A program made the position numbers and the translations under genes. This document shows positions 21,796-32,839 of a stretch of DNA of 64,000 bases, piece after piece. Positions within the stretch are counted from its first letter, which is position 1; each line of letters begins with the position of its first letter. Below the pieces are notes generated by a model, which had not been told where the DNA came from, did no database searches, and worked only from the letters and a program-made list of their open reading frames with translations. This stretch comes from Cristatella mucedo (lineage: Eukaryota; Bryozoa; Phylactolaemata; Cristatellidae): the NCBI GenBank assembly GCA_009760855.2, contig WPIO01000001.1:23422001-23486000 (forward strand). Reading direction: 5' to 3'.

Positions 21796-22560
21796 GGCAC
21801 TTCAAAGATGCTGCATATAAAGCCTTACCAAATGCTTGGTGGTAACATCCGCAAGCAGCAGGCAGTGTGTCAGAGGTACATGTACACGATGGGCGAATCA
21901 CAAAGACCCACCAAATGCTGTAACAACCAGGTGATATTAAGCTTCTTTTTAAATGTCGTCATGTCAGTGGACGCTGTGACGTGTGTCATTAGTGAGTTCC
22001 AAGCTGTGGGAGCCGTCGAACTAAAGGCACGGTCTTCAACAGTTTTGAGGTTCATACGAGGTATGGCTAAATGATTCAATTCAGAACAGTGGGTTGTAGG
22101 ATTTTTCGCCTTATGGGGGAGTACTTATGATAGGTAGGCTGGAGCTAAAGAATTAAGGGACCTAAAATTAAGTGGCAGAACCTTTAAGTCAATCCGTTGC
22201 TTGACTGGTAGCCAGTGCAGGTCGGCGAGAAGTGGTGTAATGTGGCAACTGCCACGCTCACGACAGACAAGCCTAGCTGTGGATTTTTGAACCAGCTGCA
22301 ATCGCCTGATCGCATATGCCGGTAGGCCAGTGGGCAGTGAGTTGCAGAAGTCGAGACGGGATGTCACGAATGCATGGACCAACTTGGACGTGGTATCCTT
22401 ATCTAAACAAGCCCAAATTTTAGCAATGTTATGTAGCTGAAAGTAGGCAGACTTGACTGTGGAGCTGATCTTGTCGTCTAATAAAAGGTCACTTTTGAAC
22501 AGGACACCTAGATTACGTGCAGATTCAACAGGAGATTTCAGTTACTATCTGGTCTCCATC
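19780..22560 (-). mobile_element. Patchwork of CR1/L2-like LINE fragments
   Basis: The same stretch of LINE ORF2 (the segment encoding the region before S-R-L-D-F-C-N-S) recurs on the minus strand at 19,785-19,990, 20,765-20,925 and 22,370-22,545. An RT motif-A-like VAFDSIDHQ is visible near 21,395-21,430. The best fragment, 22,382-21,870, reads FVTSRLDFCNSLPTGLPAYAIRRLQL...ITPLLADLHWLPV..RIDLKVL and ends with the LINE C-terminal AWNSL...TTFKK region. Frames are heavily broken. These are dead fragments from several insertions or duplications of one family. Confidence 0.7.
21692..21794. repeat. (CT)n microsatellite
   Basis: Nearly perfect CT dinucleotide tract of about 100 bases with two early interruptions. 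It lies inside the LINE patchwork. Confidence 0.98.
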
Positions 22561-23065
22561 ATAGACCGTGCCTCTCACAGCTGTGATCTATCGACCTTCT
22601 TGTGGCTGTCAGACCTTGTTTAAGCAGTCTTTGGAGTTTCTTCCTAAAATGTGTGTGTGACTGGCCGTTATTGATCGCGGAAGACTTCAATATTTTCGTT
22701 GAAAACCGAAGCAAAAATCAGGTCCACTGATTTTTTGATTGTCTGGAGAACTTATTTTAGCTCCTATACGTTAATCACAGCACTCATGTCGGTTGCGAAA
22801 TCCTAAATCTCGTTATCACTGAGGATGTCTGCCCCACTGACCTTGTTGTATGCCCACTGACTATCTCGGATTATTGCTCAGTCTCGTTTACTGTCCTTAT
22901 TTCATTGTACGTGCAGGGTAAAATCTTCTTATTCTGACCACAATTCAGCCAATTACAAGGACTTTCGCCGTTTCTACATCCTCAGGCTTAGAAAAACCAG
23001 AAGGCCCTTTAATCATTAAAAAATTGAAGTCCTGCCGGCATAACCTAAAACAAATTTAGAAGACG
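22560..23065 (+). mobile_element. LINE endonuclease-domain fragment (5' flank of copy B)
   Basis: Broken plus-strand reading frames resemble the end of a LINE apurinic endonuclease domain, including an S-Y-like SDH-type context near 22,860-22,900 and a following R/K-rich linker. It abuts copy B at 23,066. RT-domain sequence of a LINE in the same orientation begins right after copy B at ~33,015. Domain call is moderate because frames are degraded. Confidence 0.5.
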
Positions 23066-23615
23066 GTATAATCAGTTCTTTTAACAAACACTGCAACTAA
23101 TTTGGAACTAGTCATACCATTATAACTATGAGTATCAGTTTGATCGTGATATGAATGTACAGCTATCTTAGACTGTAGTTTGAACGAAGAAAATCTAGTT
23201 GTTACTTCAAGTAATACTGTTTTTAACTTGGTACTATATTATTAAAGAAGTCATCAATTTCAGTAGCTGGATAGTCTTTACATTAAAGAACATAACGTTC
23301 GTGTTCTCCACTAGCTCCAATAAATGTTAGTTTAAATTTATGAAGTCTTGAAGCAACGCTATTTCCTGATGTTATGTAATCAATATTCATTAGTCTTCTA
23401 GCTTCAGTGTGAAAAGAGTTTCCCTTTTGAGGACGGTTTCGATACATATATGAATATAAAAATAAAATATTTAATTGAAAATTAAAAAAATCGTTTTACT
23501 ATTATATAGAAAAAACTGCAAGTAAAAGATTCATGTTGTAGGAAGATTGATGTTTCAGAATTATTTTCGTCGAAAACTTCGAATATGTGAGCGTTAGCGA
23601 ACATAGAGAAGTTTG
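23066..23615. repeat. Left arm of 550-bp palindrome
   Basis: Reverse complement of 23,621-24,170 with no mismatch that I could find by reading, separated by the 5-base spacer TATCT. It contains the terminal repeat (minus its last ~60 bases) and the first ~127 codons of the polymerase on the minus strand, including the same in-frame TAA as the right arm. Confidence 0.9.
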
Positions 23616-23620
23616 TATCT

Positions 23621-24170
23621 CAAACTTCTCTATGTTCGCTAACGCTCACATATTCGAAGTTTTCGACGAAAATAATTCTGAAACATCAATCTTCCTACAA
23701 CATGAATCTTTTACTTGCAGTTTTTTCTATATAATAGTAAAACGATTTTTTTAATTTTCAATTAAATATTTTATTTTTATATTCATATATGTATCGAAAC
23801 CGTCCTCAAAAGGGAAACTCTTTTCACACTGAAGCTAGAAGACTAATGAATATTGATTACATAACATCAGGAAATAGCGTTGCTTCAAGACTTCATAAAT
23901 TTAAACTAACATTTATTGGAGCTAGTGGAGAACACGAACGTTATGTTCTTTAATGTAAAGACTATCCAGCTACTGAAATTGATGACTTCTTTAATAATAT
24001 AGTACCAAGTTAAAAACAGTATTACTTGAAGTAACAACTAGATTTTCTTCGTTCAAACTACAGTCTAAGATAGCTGTACATTCATATCACGATCAAACTG
24101 ATACTCATAGTTATAATGGTATGACTAGTTCCAAATTAGTTGCAGTGTTTGTTAAAAGAACTGATTATAC
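23621..24170. repeat. Right arm of 550-bp palindrome
   Basis: Mirror of the left arm about position 23,618. Identity stops exactly at CTGATTATAC (24,161-24,170); beyond it the right arm continues into polymerase and the left arm changes to LINE-like DNA. Confidence 0.9.
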
Positions 24171-25775
24171 TAGTGTCATTTTAAATCAATTGAAATCACT
24201 AGAAGAATCAACAGATAAACTTATTGATTCAAACCCAGGTTCTGGTTGGAGATTAGTTAATGTTAAAGTTCTTGAAATTAACATTAGTGAATATGCTCTT
24301 AGAATGGGCTCTTTTTGTTTAGAATTACCTCCAACTTTAGCAAAGAAAGGTTGTTGTATAAATATAAAGAATGAAGACAATTATTGTGCTTTATGGTGTG
24401 TATTAAGATTTCTAAATTCAGTATCTAGTCATCCTGAAAGATATAATAGTTCGTTAAAAATATTTAAAATTGAGTATTCAACACTTAATGAATCCCTATC
24501 AGAAAATTATTGGCCACTCAGAGTAATTGATACTAAAAAATTAGGTAAACTGTTTAATTTTAGTATAAACGTTTATGAATATAGTAATAAATCTGGTACT
24601 TATCCTCTTAAATACCCTCTTATCCTCTTCTATTGTAAGTAGAAGGTTAGAAATTCCAAATAGACATATTAACTTATTACTAATTAGTAAACCTGAAAAA
24701 AGTCATTATGTATTGGAAAAAATTAGTAGTCTTTGTAGAACTCCTAACAAAGGAGGATCATTATTCTATTGCCATATATGTACAGACAAATTCTTCACTT
24801 CTACAGATTTATAAAATTATTTACTTATGCGTAATGGCGTTAATTCTAGTTATTCTACTTTAAAAATGGCAGGCCTTCAAGAAAATAAGAAAACAGGAAA
24901 AATAAAAAATACTACACTTTTAAAATTTAGTGATCATGCTAAACTTATTAAAGCTCCATATACTTGTCATGCAGATTTCGAGAGCTTGTGTGTAAATACA
25001 TGTGATCTTTGTTATGAAAGTATATTATCAAACAATGTTAATCCACAATATTGCAATAATAAGTTAACTACAGACAAGTGTAGTGATTCATGCACAAATA
25101 TGCTCTAAGTTCCTTGTGGTTCCTGCGAAGTTTTTGTTGACTATAATGGAAATAATGTTAAGGAATTTATATCTTGAGAAGAAAAATGGGTTGAGCTACT
25201 TTTAGAATTTTTAATAAATTATTCTAGTAAGTTAAGAAAGAATTTATCTGAATTAAAAGAATTACCTATTGATATTGATGACATTGCTACTGAAGACTTT
25301 AACAGTTCTAAAACATGTTGGGTCCGTAAAAAAGGATTTGATAGTGAACATGGTACAATAAAAGTTAGAAATCGTCGTCATTTTACAGGTTAATTTAGAG
25401 AAGCAGCACATAAGCTTTGTAATTCACTTGTTAGATTTCGTGAAAATGGTTGGAAACTTCCTATCTTTATACATAATTTCAAAGGTTATGATTCTCACTT
25501 GATTGTAAAAGGAATGTCATTATACAGTATTTATTGTAAACCTGTTGCGCATAACATGGAAAGTTATATGTCAATGTCATTTAATGATTTTGAGTTCTAA
25601 GACTCTTTAAATTTTATGAATAATAAACTATGTTATGTTGCTACTTCATTATAGAAAGCTAATTCGAAGTTTAATATTACAATGAATATCGTTAAAAAAC
25701 TATATCCAAATATTAATTCTGATATTCTTTTAGATATAGTATCAATGAAGGGTGGAAAATTTTTTGAACAATAAA
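23789..25775 (+). pseudogene. pPolB: pPolB N-terminal and exonuclease part, copy B, 3' truncated
   Basis: Starts MYRNRPQKGNSFHTEARRLMN, matching copy A. Recognisable parts: CALWCVLRF near 24,390, INVYEY near 24,570, CxxC near 24,775, Exo I HADFESL near 24,970, and Exo II HNFKGYDSHLI near 25,475. Multiple stops (for example 23,952, 24,814, 25,107, 25,392, 25,599) and frameshifts. The palm domain is missing: at about 25,770-25,790 the sequence jumps to the end of the P1 capsid gene. Confidence 0.85.
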
Positions 25776-25779
25776 TCTA

Positions 25780-26034
25780 ATACTTGTAAGTTGTAATTGA
25801 GTTGCTAGTGGAACAAGTTACATAAATGAGACTGAAGCACAAGTATTAAAAAGTTTTGCTTACAATTCTCATCCTTAGGAACAAATGATATATGAACCAA
25901 ATACTCTTGAATATCATAATATTGTTGAAAATTCTATTTTTGATATAATAATAACTGTTACTGATCAGAATCTAAATTTATTAGATTTCAGTTCACAACA
26001 AATAACTGTTGTTATAGAAATTGTTGAATTATAA
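25780..26034 (+). pseudogene. C-terminal remnant of minor capsid P1, copy B
   Basis: The last ~85 codons match copy A P1, including VASGTSYINETEAQVL and TVTDQNLNLLDFSSQ. It has in-frame TGA and TAG codons. It directly follows the deletion junction. Confidence 0.7.
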
Positions 26035-26041
26035 TATAAGA

Positions 26042-26896
26042 ATGTCTATAACATTAACTAGAACTACTAGTAATGATTCAAAAACATTAGTACCACCAAT
26101 TATACTTGGTTCATACTCTGGTTATAATAAAGTTAGATTGAGAAGAGTAGAGTTTACTTATACAAATAAATCTATATCAAATATTATTACATGAGTAAAT
26201 GATACACTTTGGTTTAAATATAATTTGGTAGATTTAGATTTAAATCACTCTTCAATTACAATTCAAGCTGGATATTATGACAAAAATAAAATTGTTGCTG
26301 TACTTAATACTTTTGTAGCTAAAGCTAATGCATTTTATTTATAGCACTAAAAGATGTAGCAGTGGAATAAAATTTAGTGTTGATACTGAGTATAGAACAA
26401 TAATGCAACTAACACCAGATTTCATTGTACTACTTGGAAGTAATGCTGGTGTAAAAAATTCAATTGGTGATACATTAGGTTTCAACTCAAATCAACAAGG
26501 AACATTTGATGCTACTCTTGTAGGTGGAACTCCTTATGAATTTATAGAAAAAGCAATGTACTACACTGGTATTTATAAAGCATGGAATAAAATGCTATTA
26601 CCAGATAATAAAGGAATGAGAGGGATTAGTATTGATTGTGATTTAGGTGATCCATTTAAAAAATATATAGAAGTAACACCAGGTTATCTAAATCAATTTA
26701 ATCTGTATATATTATTGATATTGATGATATTAGTTATGGAGATAAATTTTATCTACATATACAAAATATATTGTACTTAGCAACACGTGGTGAAATAGAT
26801 TCATTAAGTACTTTTAAAATTAGTTAAACAGATCAAGATGGAAACAAAGTTCATATTATTTCTGATGCAGTTGCAACAATAGAAATTTCAAATTAA
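26042..26896 (+). pseudogene. Putative minor capsid P2, copy B
   Basis: Starts eight bases after P1 ends, following TATAATATAAGA. Shares SIGDTLGFNSNQQGTFDATL, LVGGTPYE and the NKMLLPDNKG region with copy A. There is a TGA near 26,190, a frame change near 26,330, another near 26,690 and a TAA near 26,824. Confidence 0.6.
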
Positions 26897-26905
26897 TATA
26901 GAGCA

Positions 26906-27499
26906 ACGGGTAGCTATGCAAGAATTGGTCATGGTAGAATATATGGAGGTAAATGCCATGGATCTGGTTTACTAGATAAAGTAATTGATGGTGTTGGTAA
27001 AGTAGCACCTGTAGTAACTGGACTGACTGGTCTTAGTCTGAATATTGCTAACAAAGGAATTGAAATTCATCAAGCAAGAAAATTTATTGAACTACAAACA
27101 AAGAAAGAAAAGATAGATCAAGAATATGCTAACAAACGTAGAAATATGGATGATAAACTTGAAGAAGAAAAAAGAAAGAAAGAGCTTGAATATGAACTTG
27201 AAAAACGAAAGAAAGAAGATTATGATAGAAAGATTAAAGAGATGGATCTTGAGATTAAACGTGCTATGCTTGAAAAACTTACACCAAAATCTAAAAAGAG
27301 TCGTAAAGCAAACAATGAAGAAGCTGAAGTAGAAGACTATTCAGAGACTCTTAAAGAGAATGATCCAAAAGCATATAAAGAAATAGAAAAAGTAATTAAA
27401 GAGAAGGTTGTTGTTCCTTATGTTAGTAGACCTGATGGTTATGGTGGAACTATGAGGAATAAAATATGAGCTGGATTACATATTCAAAGTATAAATTAA
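26906..27499 (+). pseudogene. Coiled-coil virion-type protein, copy B
   Basis: Homologue of the 2,918-3,519 gene. The start-codon position reads ACG, after AATATAGAGCA. The N-terminus GRIYGGK keeps an adenain-type IYGG where copy A has IQGG. It is followed by the charged coiled coil and the acidic EVEDYSETLKENDPKAYKE segment. A TGA lies at 27,467. Otherwise the frame is almost intact, longer than in copy A. Confidence 0.65.
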
Positions 27500-27525
27500 T
27501 TTTTAGTTTTTTATATAGAGAAGAA

Positions 27526-29238
27526 ATGGCAAGTGCTCCTATTGAAAGTATACTAGAACTTAGTGATCCTAGTTTTCCTAACTATGACATTAAAGACTAC
27601 CAATATAGAGAGTTTTATCGAACAAATGGTATTGAAACTTATAGCATTGCTAATAAACTAGTAACATTTGTTGTACCTGGCGAAAAAAACGTGTTATGTT
27701 CTTTCTGATTCATATCTTCTACTTGAAGGGCAATTACAAGTTCAAACTGTTGCTGGTGGTGCTTATGATGCTCCTAACAGAAATCTTGCTGTAGGTCTTG
27801 TTAATAATGCTGGAGCTTGGATGTTTAGTTCAATGAGAATTAGACTTGGTACTGAAGAAATAGAAAGTATTTCACTTCAACAACGACATGGAAATGTTTC
27901 AACAGTCATGGATTTACTTAGCTATCCAAATGACTCTAATAAAACTGAAGGACCTGCAACAGGGTGGAAAAAAGAGGAGGCCAATTCAATGGATGATATG
28001 TCTTTCAATCTTACAAATAATACAGTTAATCCTCTTAGTTATCCTTTAATTAGTCCTGCAGCTTGATCTGCAAGTTCTTCAAATATTGGTTTTCTTTATA
28101 GAAGAGGTTTGTCTAACATTCTTGCAGATAATGTAGGTACGTTCAGTAGATCACTTCTACTATCAAGAATCTCTGGTTTTTGTGTTGATATGAACAAAAT
28201 TCTTTATAATGTTCCATTTACTCTTGAAATGATTAATAATAATAGTAATGCACTTGATAAAGCGCCCTTAGAGGCCTTAATCTCTTTTTAGGCGCTTTAA
28301 AATTGCTGCAAAGGGAAACGCAATTGAATGGTGAGTAATATCATGCTCGATAAACAGCATAAATAAAATGGTTAGGGGTGACATGCACAGGGTCAGAATG
28401 CAAATGTGGTTAGTGGCAGCATGCACAGTGTCAGCACGCATAAGCATATAAAGGACGAATCACAGGGACCCACTAGATGCTGTCCTAAATAGGTGTGTTT
28501 TTTTTTTAAGGTTCCGTGTATTACTCCAATGATAAACATTCAAAGATCACTTGCTGATGTTACTAGTGATAGAGCAAATAAACTAAAACTTAGTCACAGA
28601 GTTAGACGATATGAGAATATGACTCTAAAAAACTTCAATCAAGGTACGAAATATACCAGAACTTTACAGTACAAAATAACATTGATAAAGTAAGATGGTT
28701 GCTTGTAGCTGCGCAAAATTTTGGTAAAAATGGAATATATACTGACAATACTGCCACATACAATCACTGTGATATTTAAAGTGTTACTGTGCTTGCTAAT
28801 GGATCTAAACAATATCCGGCTGTAGCAAGAAGTAGTTATCCTAGAAATGGAAAATAATCTACTGCTTACCTTGACTTTACTACATTCAGGAAACAATATC
28901 TTGGATTGAATGAAGTAACTGAACATGTTGGAATTACATCCCCTGGGTGGTTATCTCTTTATCCTATTCACGTTATTGATCCGCAATGCAATGATGAGAC
29001 TCTTTGAGTAACATCTAAACTTGATGTAACTGTTGGATTCAATAGTTTAATTCCTCCTCCTGCTCTTGCTGTCGCTGCTGTTGGTGCTACTCCTGCTCAA
29101 GCTGAAATTCCTGCTACAACAATCATCCTTCACTATTTGACTATTTCTAAGAATACTGCTGAATTAGTATCTTATGGTAACGGTTCAAACTTTACTTGTA
29201 GAAAAGGAACGTTTGTTTATGATGGTTCAAACATTTAA
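27526..29238 (+). pseudogene. MCP: Major capsid protein, copy B, interrupted by a LINE 3' end
   Basis: Starts MASAPIESILELSDP after TATATAGAGAAGAA. Conserved YVLSDSYLLLEGQ and LVNNAGAWMFSSMRIRLGTEEIES. A frameshift near 27,680 (A7 tract), TGA near 28,065 and a ~250-base reverse-strand LINE insert at about 28,256-28,508. About 65 codons present in copy A are missing at the insert site. Downstream the capsid continues from RSLADVTSDRANK to a TAA at 29,236-29,238, with further stops (28,779; 28,856; 29,006). Confidence 0.75.
28256..28508 (-). mobile_element. 5'-truncated LINE 3' end inserted in capsid gene
   Basis: Read on the minus strand it has the LINE ORF2 C-terminal TLKKKTHLFRTA-like end, then the same 3' UTR found at 36,400-36,655 (GATTCGTCCTT, ATGCTTATGCGTGCTGAC landmarks). 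It finishes with the GCGCC...AGAGA...CTCT...GGCGC hairpin tail at 28,256-28,300. Confidence 0.8.
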
Positions 29239-29257
29239 ATAATAAAAACAGAATATA

Positions 29258-30130
29258 ATGCAAAAAACAAATTGTGTTTAAGGATCAGATGAGTGGAAAA
29301 AATCTATGTCTTTAAATATTGGTGGATCAGAAGTTTATTCTGTTTTAGGAAATGATATGGTGTTTGGTGCACAAATGAATTGTGATATAGAATTAATTGC
29401 AAATAGAAAACTAAAAAAATATATTGCTAAGAACTCTCCTATGAGATTTCCTCAAATTTTGTGTGGTAAGGTATTTGAACCTATTGCTGCTAAATTTCTA
29501 GAAATGAAACTTCATAGAAGGATTGAAAATTTAAATGATTGCTTTACGAGTGATGGAATTTATCCTTATTCTCCAGATGGAATCATAGATGAAGATACAC
29601 TAGCAGAAATAAAGTGTTTATGGAGTAGGAGTATTGTTGAAGAATTTATTCCAAAACAATGTTTAGCTCAGTGCTTACTAGGTCTTCATGTACTCAAACT
29701 AAGTAGATGCTTTTACTCTGAATTTGAAATCTTTGTTCCTGGATTGAATTGCTAAGATATACATGTAGACTACATAGCAGCAGGAAATTTTAGAATACCT
29801 ACAAATTATGATTTAGACATGCCAATTAGAGAACCCCTATTTATGCTACTTCCTAAAGATAAGAAATACTTTGATTTTGAATTTGATATTATTTCTAATG
29901 CTGGTAGATTTAACAATTAAAAGAGTTCTGGTTTCGATATAAAATATTATATAACAAAATTACAAATTCGAGTAGAAGAAGAGGATTATGGTAGATTTGC
30001 AAGAATAGTACTAATAGTAAGACAAGTGTTTGATAGAAGTAAAATATTAATAAATGAATATATAGATGAGTGCAAAATACACACTGAAGATTATTATCAA
30101 GGTGAATGTATATATACTATCAGACCTTAA
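29258..30130 (+). pseudogene. YqaJ-type nuclease, copy B
   Basis: Better preserved than copy A. GSDEW and IGGSEVYSVLGND at the N-terminus, KVFEPIAAKFLE near residue 75, SPDGIIDEDTLAEIKC near residue 115 (PD-(D/E)XK core: D of PDG, E-x-K), then a QCLAQCLLGLHVL helix typical of YqaJ/lambda-type exonucleases. In-frame stops at ~29,279, 29,753 and 29,918, otherwise one frame. Start at 29,258 after GAATATA. The 3' end overlaps the fibre start. Confidence 0.8.
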
Positions 30131-30873
30131 TGCAACTGAAAGTAAAGTTATAAATTTATCAGATCCAGTTAATGATAGGGATGCTGTAACAAAATCTGAT
30201 GCTGATGCTAATTTTGTTGTTAATTCAGGAGCATCACCTAATCTTGCTGGTAAAGCTATTATTAATCTTGGACCTGGTATTAATAGTACTGATGATCTTA
30301 ATGTTAGTCAAATAAATAGTTATGTTAAAAAAAACAGGTGATACAACGACAGAAGATTTAAACATGTATAGTTATGCTATAGCATCTACTTATTGGAATT
30401 CAGGTAATGGTAATCCAGTTGTGCTAAATGATGATTATTGTGTTACCTGTGGAGGAATGAAACGCGAGGTATTAATAAAAGCATTTCTTTCAACAACAAA
30501 TAATAATATGGGTGGAAATTCAATAACAAATGTTGCAGATTCTGTTAATCCATGTGATGTTGCAACAAAGAATTATGTAGATAAAACTAAAACAATAACA
30601 GAAGTAATATCAATCTCACTGAATCCTAAAGCATTGAATTCAATTATAAATCTATCAACATCTTACTCATGGACAAATAAAACATCTCCACCTATAATTT
30701 TATTAAGTGTTATGGTTGTTGGAGCATCTAATTGTGTATTTCTTAGACCTGGTAGTGATACAACTGTTGTATCTGGTGAAATAAGAGCTATAAATACTTC
30801 TCCAAGTGGAGGTTCTGACTTAAAGTATAATGTGTATTTTACAGATTACCTACAGATATATTATTACTATTAG
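30066..30873 (+). pseudogene. Fibre-like repeat protein, copy B
   Basis: Homologue of fibre 1 in copy A, starting after TATATAG. Shaft repeats: SKVINLSDPVNDRDAVTKSDAD, NLGPGINSTDDLNVSQINSY and NSITNVADSVNPCDVATKNYVD. A frameshift near 30,325-30,335 splits it. The C-terminal ~90 residues are beta-rich. It ends where a TATTACTATTA simple repeat starts. Confidence 0.7.
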
Positions 30874-31005
30874 ATTACTATTACTATTATATTACTACTA
30901 TTACTATTATATTATATTATATTATATTATATTATTATATTATTACTATTAGATTACTTATTAGATTACTATTAGATTACCTACAGATTATTACTTCATT
31001 GACAA
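30870..31005. repeat. AT-rich simple repeat (TATTAC/TATTA units)
   Basis: Imperfect ATTACTATTA and TATAT units over about 135 bases at the 3' end of the fibre gene. Likely expansion after decay, possibly having replaced the end of the coding region. Confidence 0.85.
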
Positions 31006-31115
31006 TCTTAGAAATTTAAAGGTGAACCTTTTGGTTAGTTATGTAACCTCCTGAGAAATATAAATGAACAATTTGAACAATCAGCTATTTTAACTTAGTT
31101 GCTTTACGTTTATCT

Positions 31116-31501
31116 TTAACTAGTGGGAATAGTTTCTTTAACTAGTGAGAATAGTTTTGAAATAGCACAAATAGCTTCATGGTCTAAACAATGATGTAAA
31201 CATGAAGTAAAACAACATCTTTTTTTAAGTGTTTCTTAACTAATGAATATAATTTAGTTTGTCTCTTTGGTTTAAATGAATTAGAATTTATGTTACAATA
31301 TGAATAAATTATACTTGTATCATTACGTAAAAGACTAGAATCAAATTCAGTTTCTTTCATATCTAGATCACAGATATCACAACGAATTTCATATTTTTTT
31401 TTTGGTCTCTTTGTTTTTGGTGGTTTACAATAAGGATGACCTGGCTCAAGGTATTCGATTTCATTAAGTTTATTTCAACATATATCACAAAATATTTCCA
31501 T
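31116..31501 (-). pseudogene. Small Cys-rich (zinc-finger-like) protein, copy B
   Basis: Starts MEIFCDIC, then IRCDICDL, giving two CxxC pairs ~40 residues apart with a PKTKRPKKK basic stretch between. A TGA follows the first CxxC and a frameshift lies in the T7 tract near 31,220. Its start is divergent from the integrase start, 10 bases apart. Unknown family; a DNA-binding zinc ribbon is plausible. Not seen in copy A because that side is outside the window. Confidence 0.45.
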
Positions 31502-31511
31502 TCTCTACAGA

Positions 31512-32270
31512 ATGTCATTTTTAACTCTTAAAGAAAGAAAAAAGAAGGTCAATTCAATCCTAACTCAGATATAAGTCAAGTATTCAAACCAAGACATAAG
31601 GATATTCCACAAGGTTTCTTTTATATTGTTGAACTAATGAAAATCATCAAGCAGACATTTTATATATGCCAAATGATTCTGGATATAAATATGCTTTGAG
31701 TGTTATTGATGTTGCTAGTAGATATAAAGATTAAATACCACTTAAAACAAAGTCTTCTAAAGAAGTAACACAAGCAATAATAGATATTTATATTGAAGGT
31801 CCTTTAAAATGGCCAAAAAAGATTACAGAAGATCCGGGATCAGAGTTTAAAGGAGAGTTTGCGAAAGAAATGAAAAGACATGAAACACGTGTTCTAGAAG
31901 GTACTAGTAAGAAGATTTTTGCAGAAGTTGAAAGAAGGAATAGAACAGTAGCTGAGAGAGCATTTATTGCACAATATGAAAAAGAAATAGAAAGTATTAA
32001 TAAAGGAGATTATACTAGAAACAAAGAGTGGATTTATAATTTACCAAAGATTATTGATTATCTAAAAAATAGTATTACAAAAGCAACTGTAAAAAACCTT
32101 CTAAAGCAATAAATTAAGAAATAGTAAAACTAAAGAAACCAAAATACCATAGAAAATTGGGAGAACAAGAAAAGTTGTTAGAACTTGGAACAACTGTTAG
32201 ATTTTGATTAGAACCAGGTGAAGGATAAAATGAAAAAAAAGCGCTACAAACCCGATATGGAGTTTAACTA
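31512..32270 (+). pseudogene. INT: Retrovirus-like (RVE) integrase of Maverick type, copy B
   Basis: DDE catalytic triad in order: D in ADILYMPND (31,654), D in EDPGSEFKG (31,831) and E in VERRNRTVAERAF (31,930), with 59 and 33 residue spacing. Flanking SVIDVASRYK and GPLKWPKKI are typical of Maverick integrases. A C-terminal GTTVRF..LEPGEG segment resembles the SH3/chromodomain-adjacent end. In-frame stops near 31,580, 31,732, 32,110 and several after 32,200. The enzyme would insert the element into host DNA; this copy is dead. Confidence 0.88.
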
Positions 32271-32421
32271 AACATACTATTGATATAATAATGGTATTGC
32301 AAGAGTAAACAGTTCGTTATTTTGTAAATTAATGTAAAATTAATAATGTAAAACAATGTAAATTTTGTAAAAAAAAAATATGATGTTAAAAGGAGCTTCA
32401 TAAGAAAGGAGTTACAAGTGA

Positions 32422-32604
32422 TTAAGATTTAGATTCACCTGTATTTTCTAATGGATCAATTAGTATTTCATTGAATTCTTCTTTAGTTATTTTGTCGTCG
32501 TCTAAATCATCTACTATCTTTGAAATCAAGTTTAGATTTGCTTGAAGTGTAGATCTTTTTCTTCTGTCAATTTGTGATATTTTACTTTCAACTGATATTG
32601 ACAT
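32422..32604 (-). CDS. Small acidic helical ORF near right terminus
   Basis: 60 codons, intact, starting MSISVESKISQIDRRKRSTL, with an acidic helix DDLDDDKITKEEFNEILIDP. It sits between integrase and the terminal repeat. Real-gene status uncertain; no family recognised. Confidence 0.3.
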   Translation of the reverse strand: MSISVESKISQIDRRKRSTLQANLNLISKIVDDLDDDKITKEEFNEILIDPLENTGESKS

Positions 32605-32839
32605 TGTTGCTGGTCAACATAAAACAGTTACTACCTGTGATAAATCTTCATATTGTTGAACATAGGTGCTTGTTATAGTAATTGCAATATTTAATAAAAT
32701 ACTTATAAATTAAAAAATATATAATCCTTATTAATTTAGTTAAACAATTTCTGACTCTTTCGTTTTCTATAAGTATTCGGTTGTATTTGTCGTTAGCAAA
32801 TTTAGTTCTTATGTCTGAAATGATTGTCCTATATTATTT

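Noticed and set aside
21546-21901. Ser-Leu / Arg-Glu repeat proteins
   Set aside because: Translations of the CT microsatellite.
23066-24170. Intact Maverick terminal inverted repeat pair
   Set aside because: The arms face each other directly, lack the outermost ~60 bases and include polymerase sequence, so they are a secondary inverted duplication and not the element's two ends.
31512-32270. LTR retrotransposon integrase
   Set aside because: No gag, protease, RT, RNase H or LTR nearby; it lies between Maverick genes and the Maverick terminal repeat.
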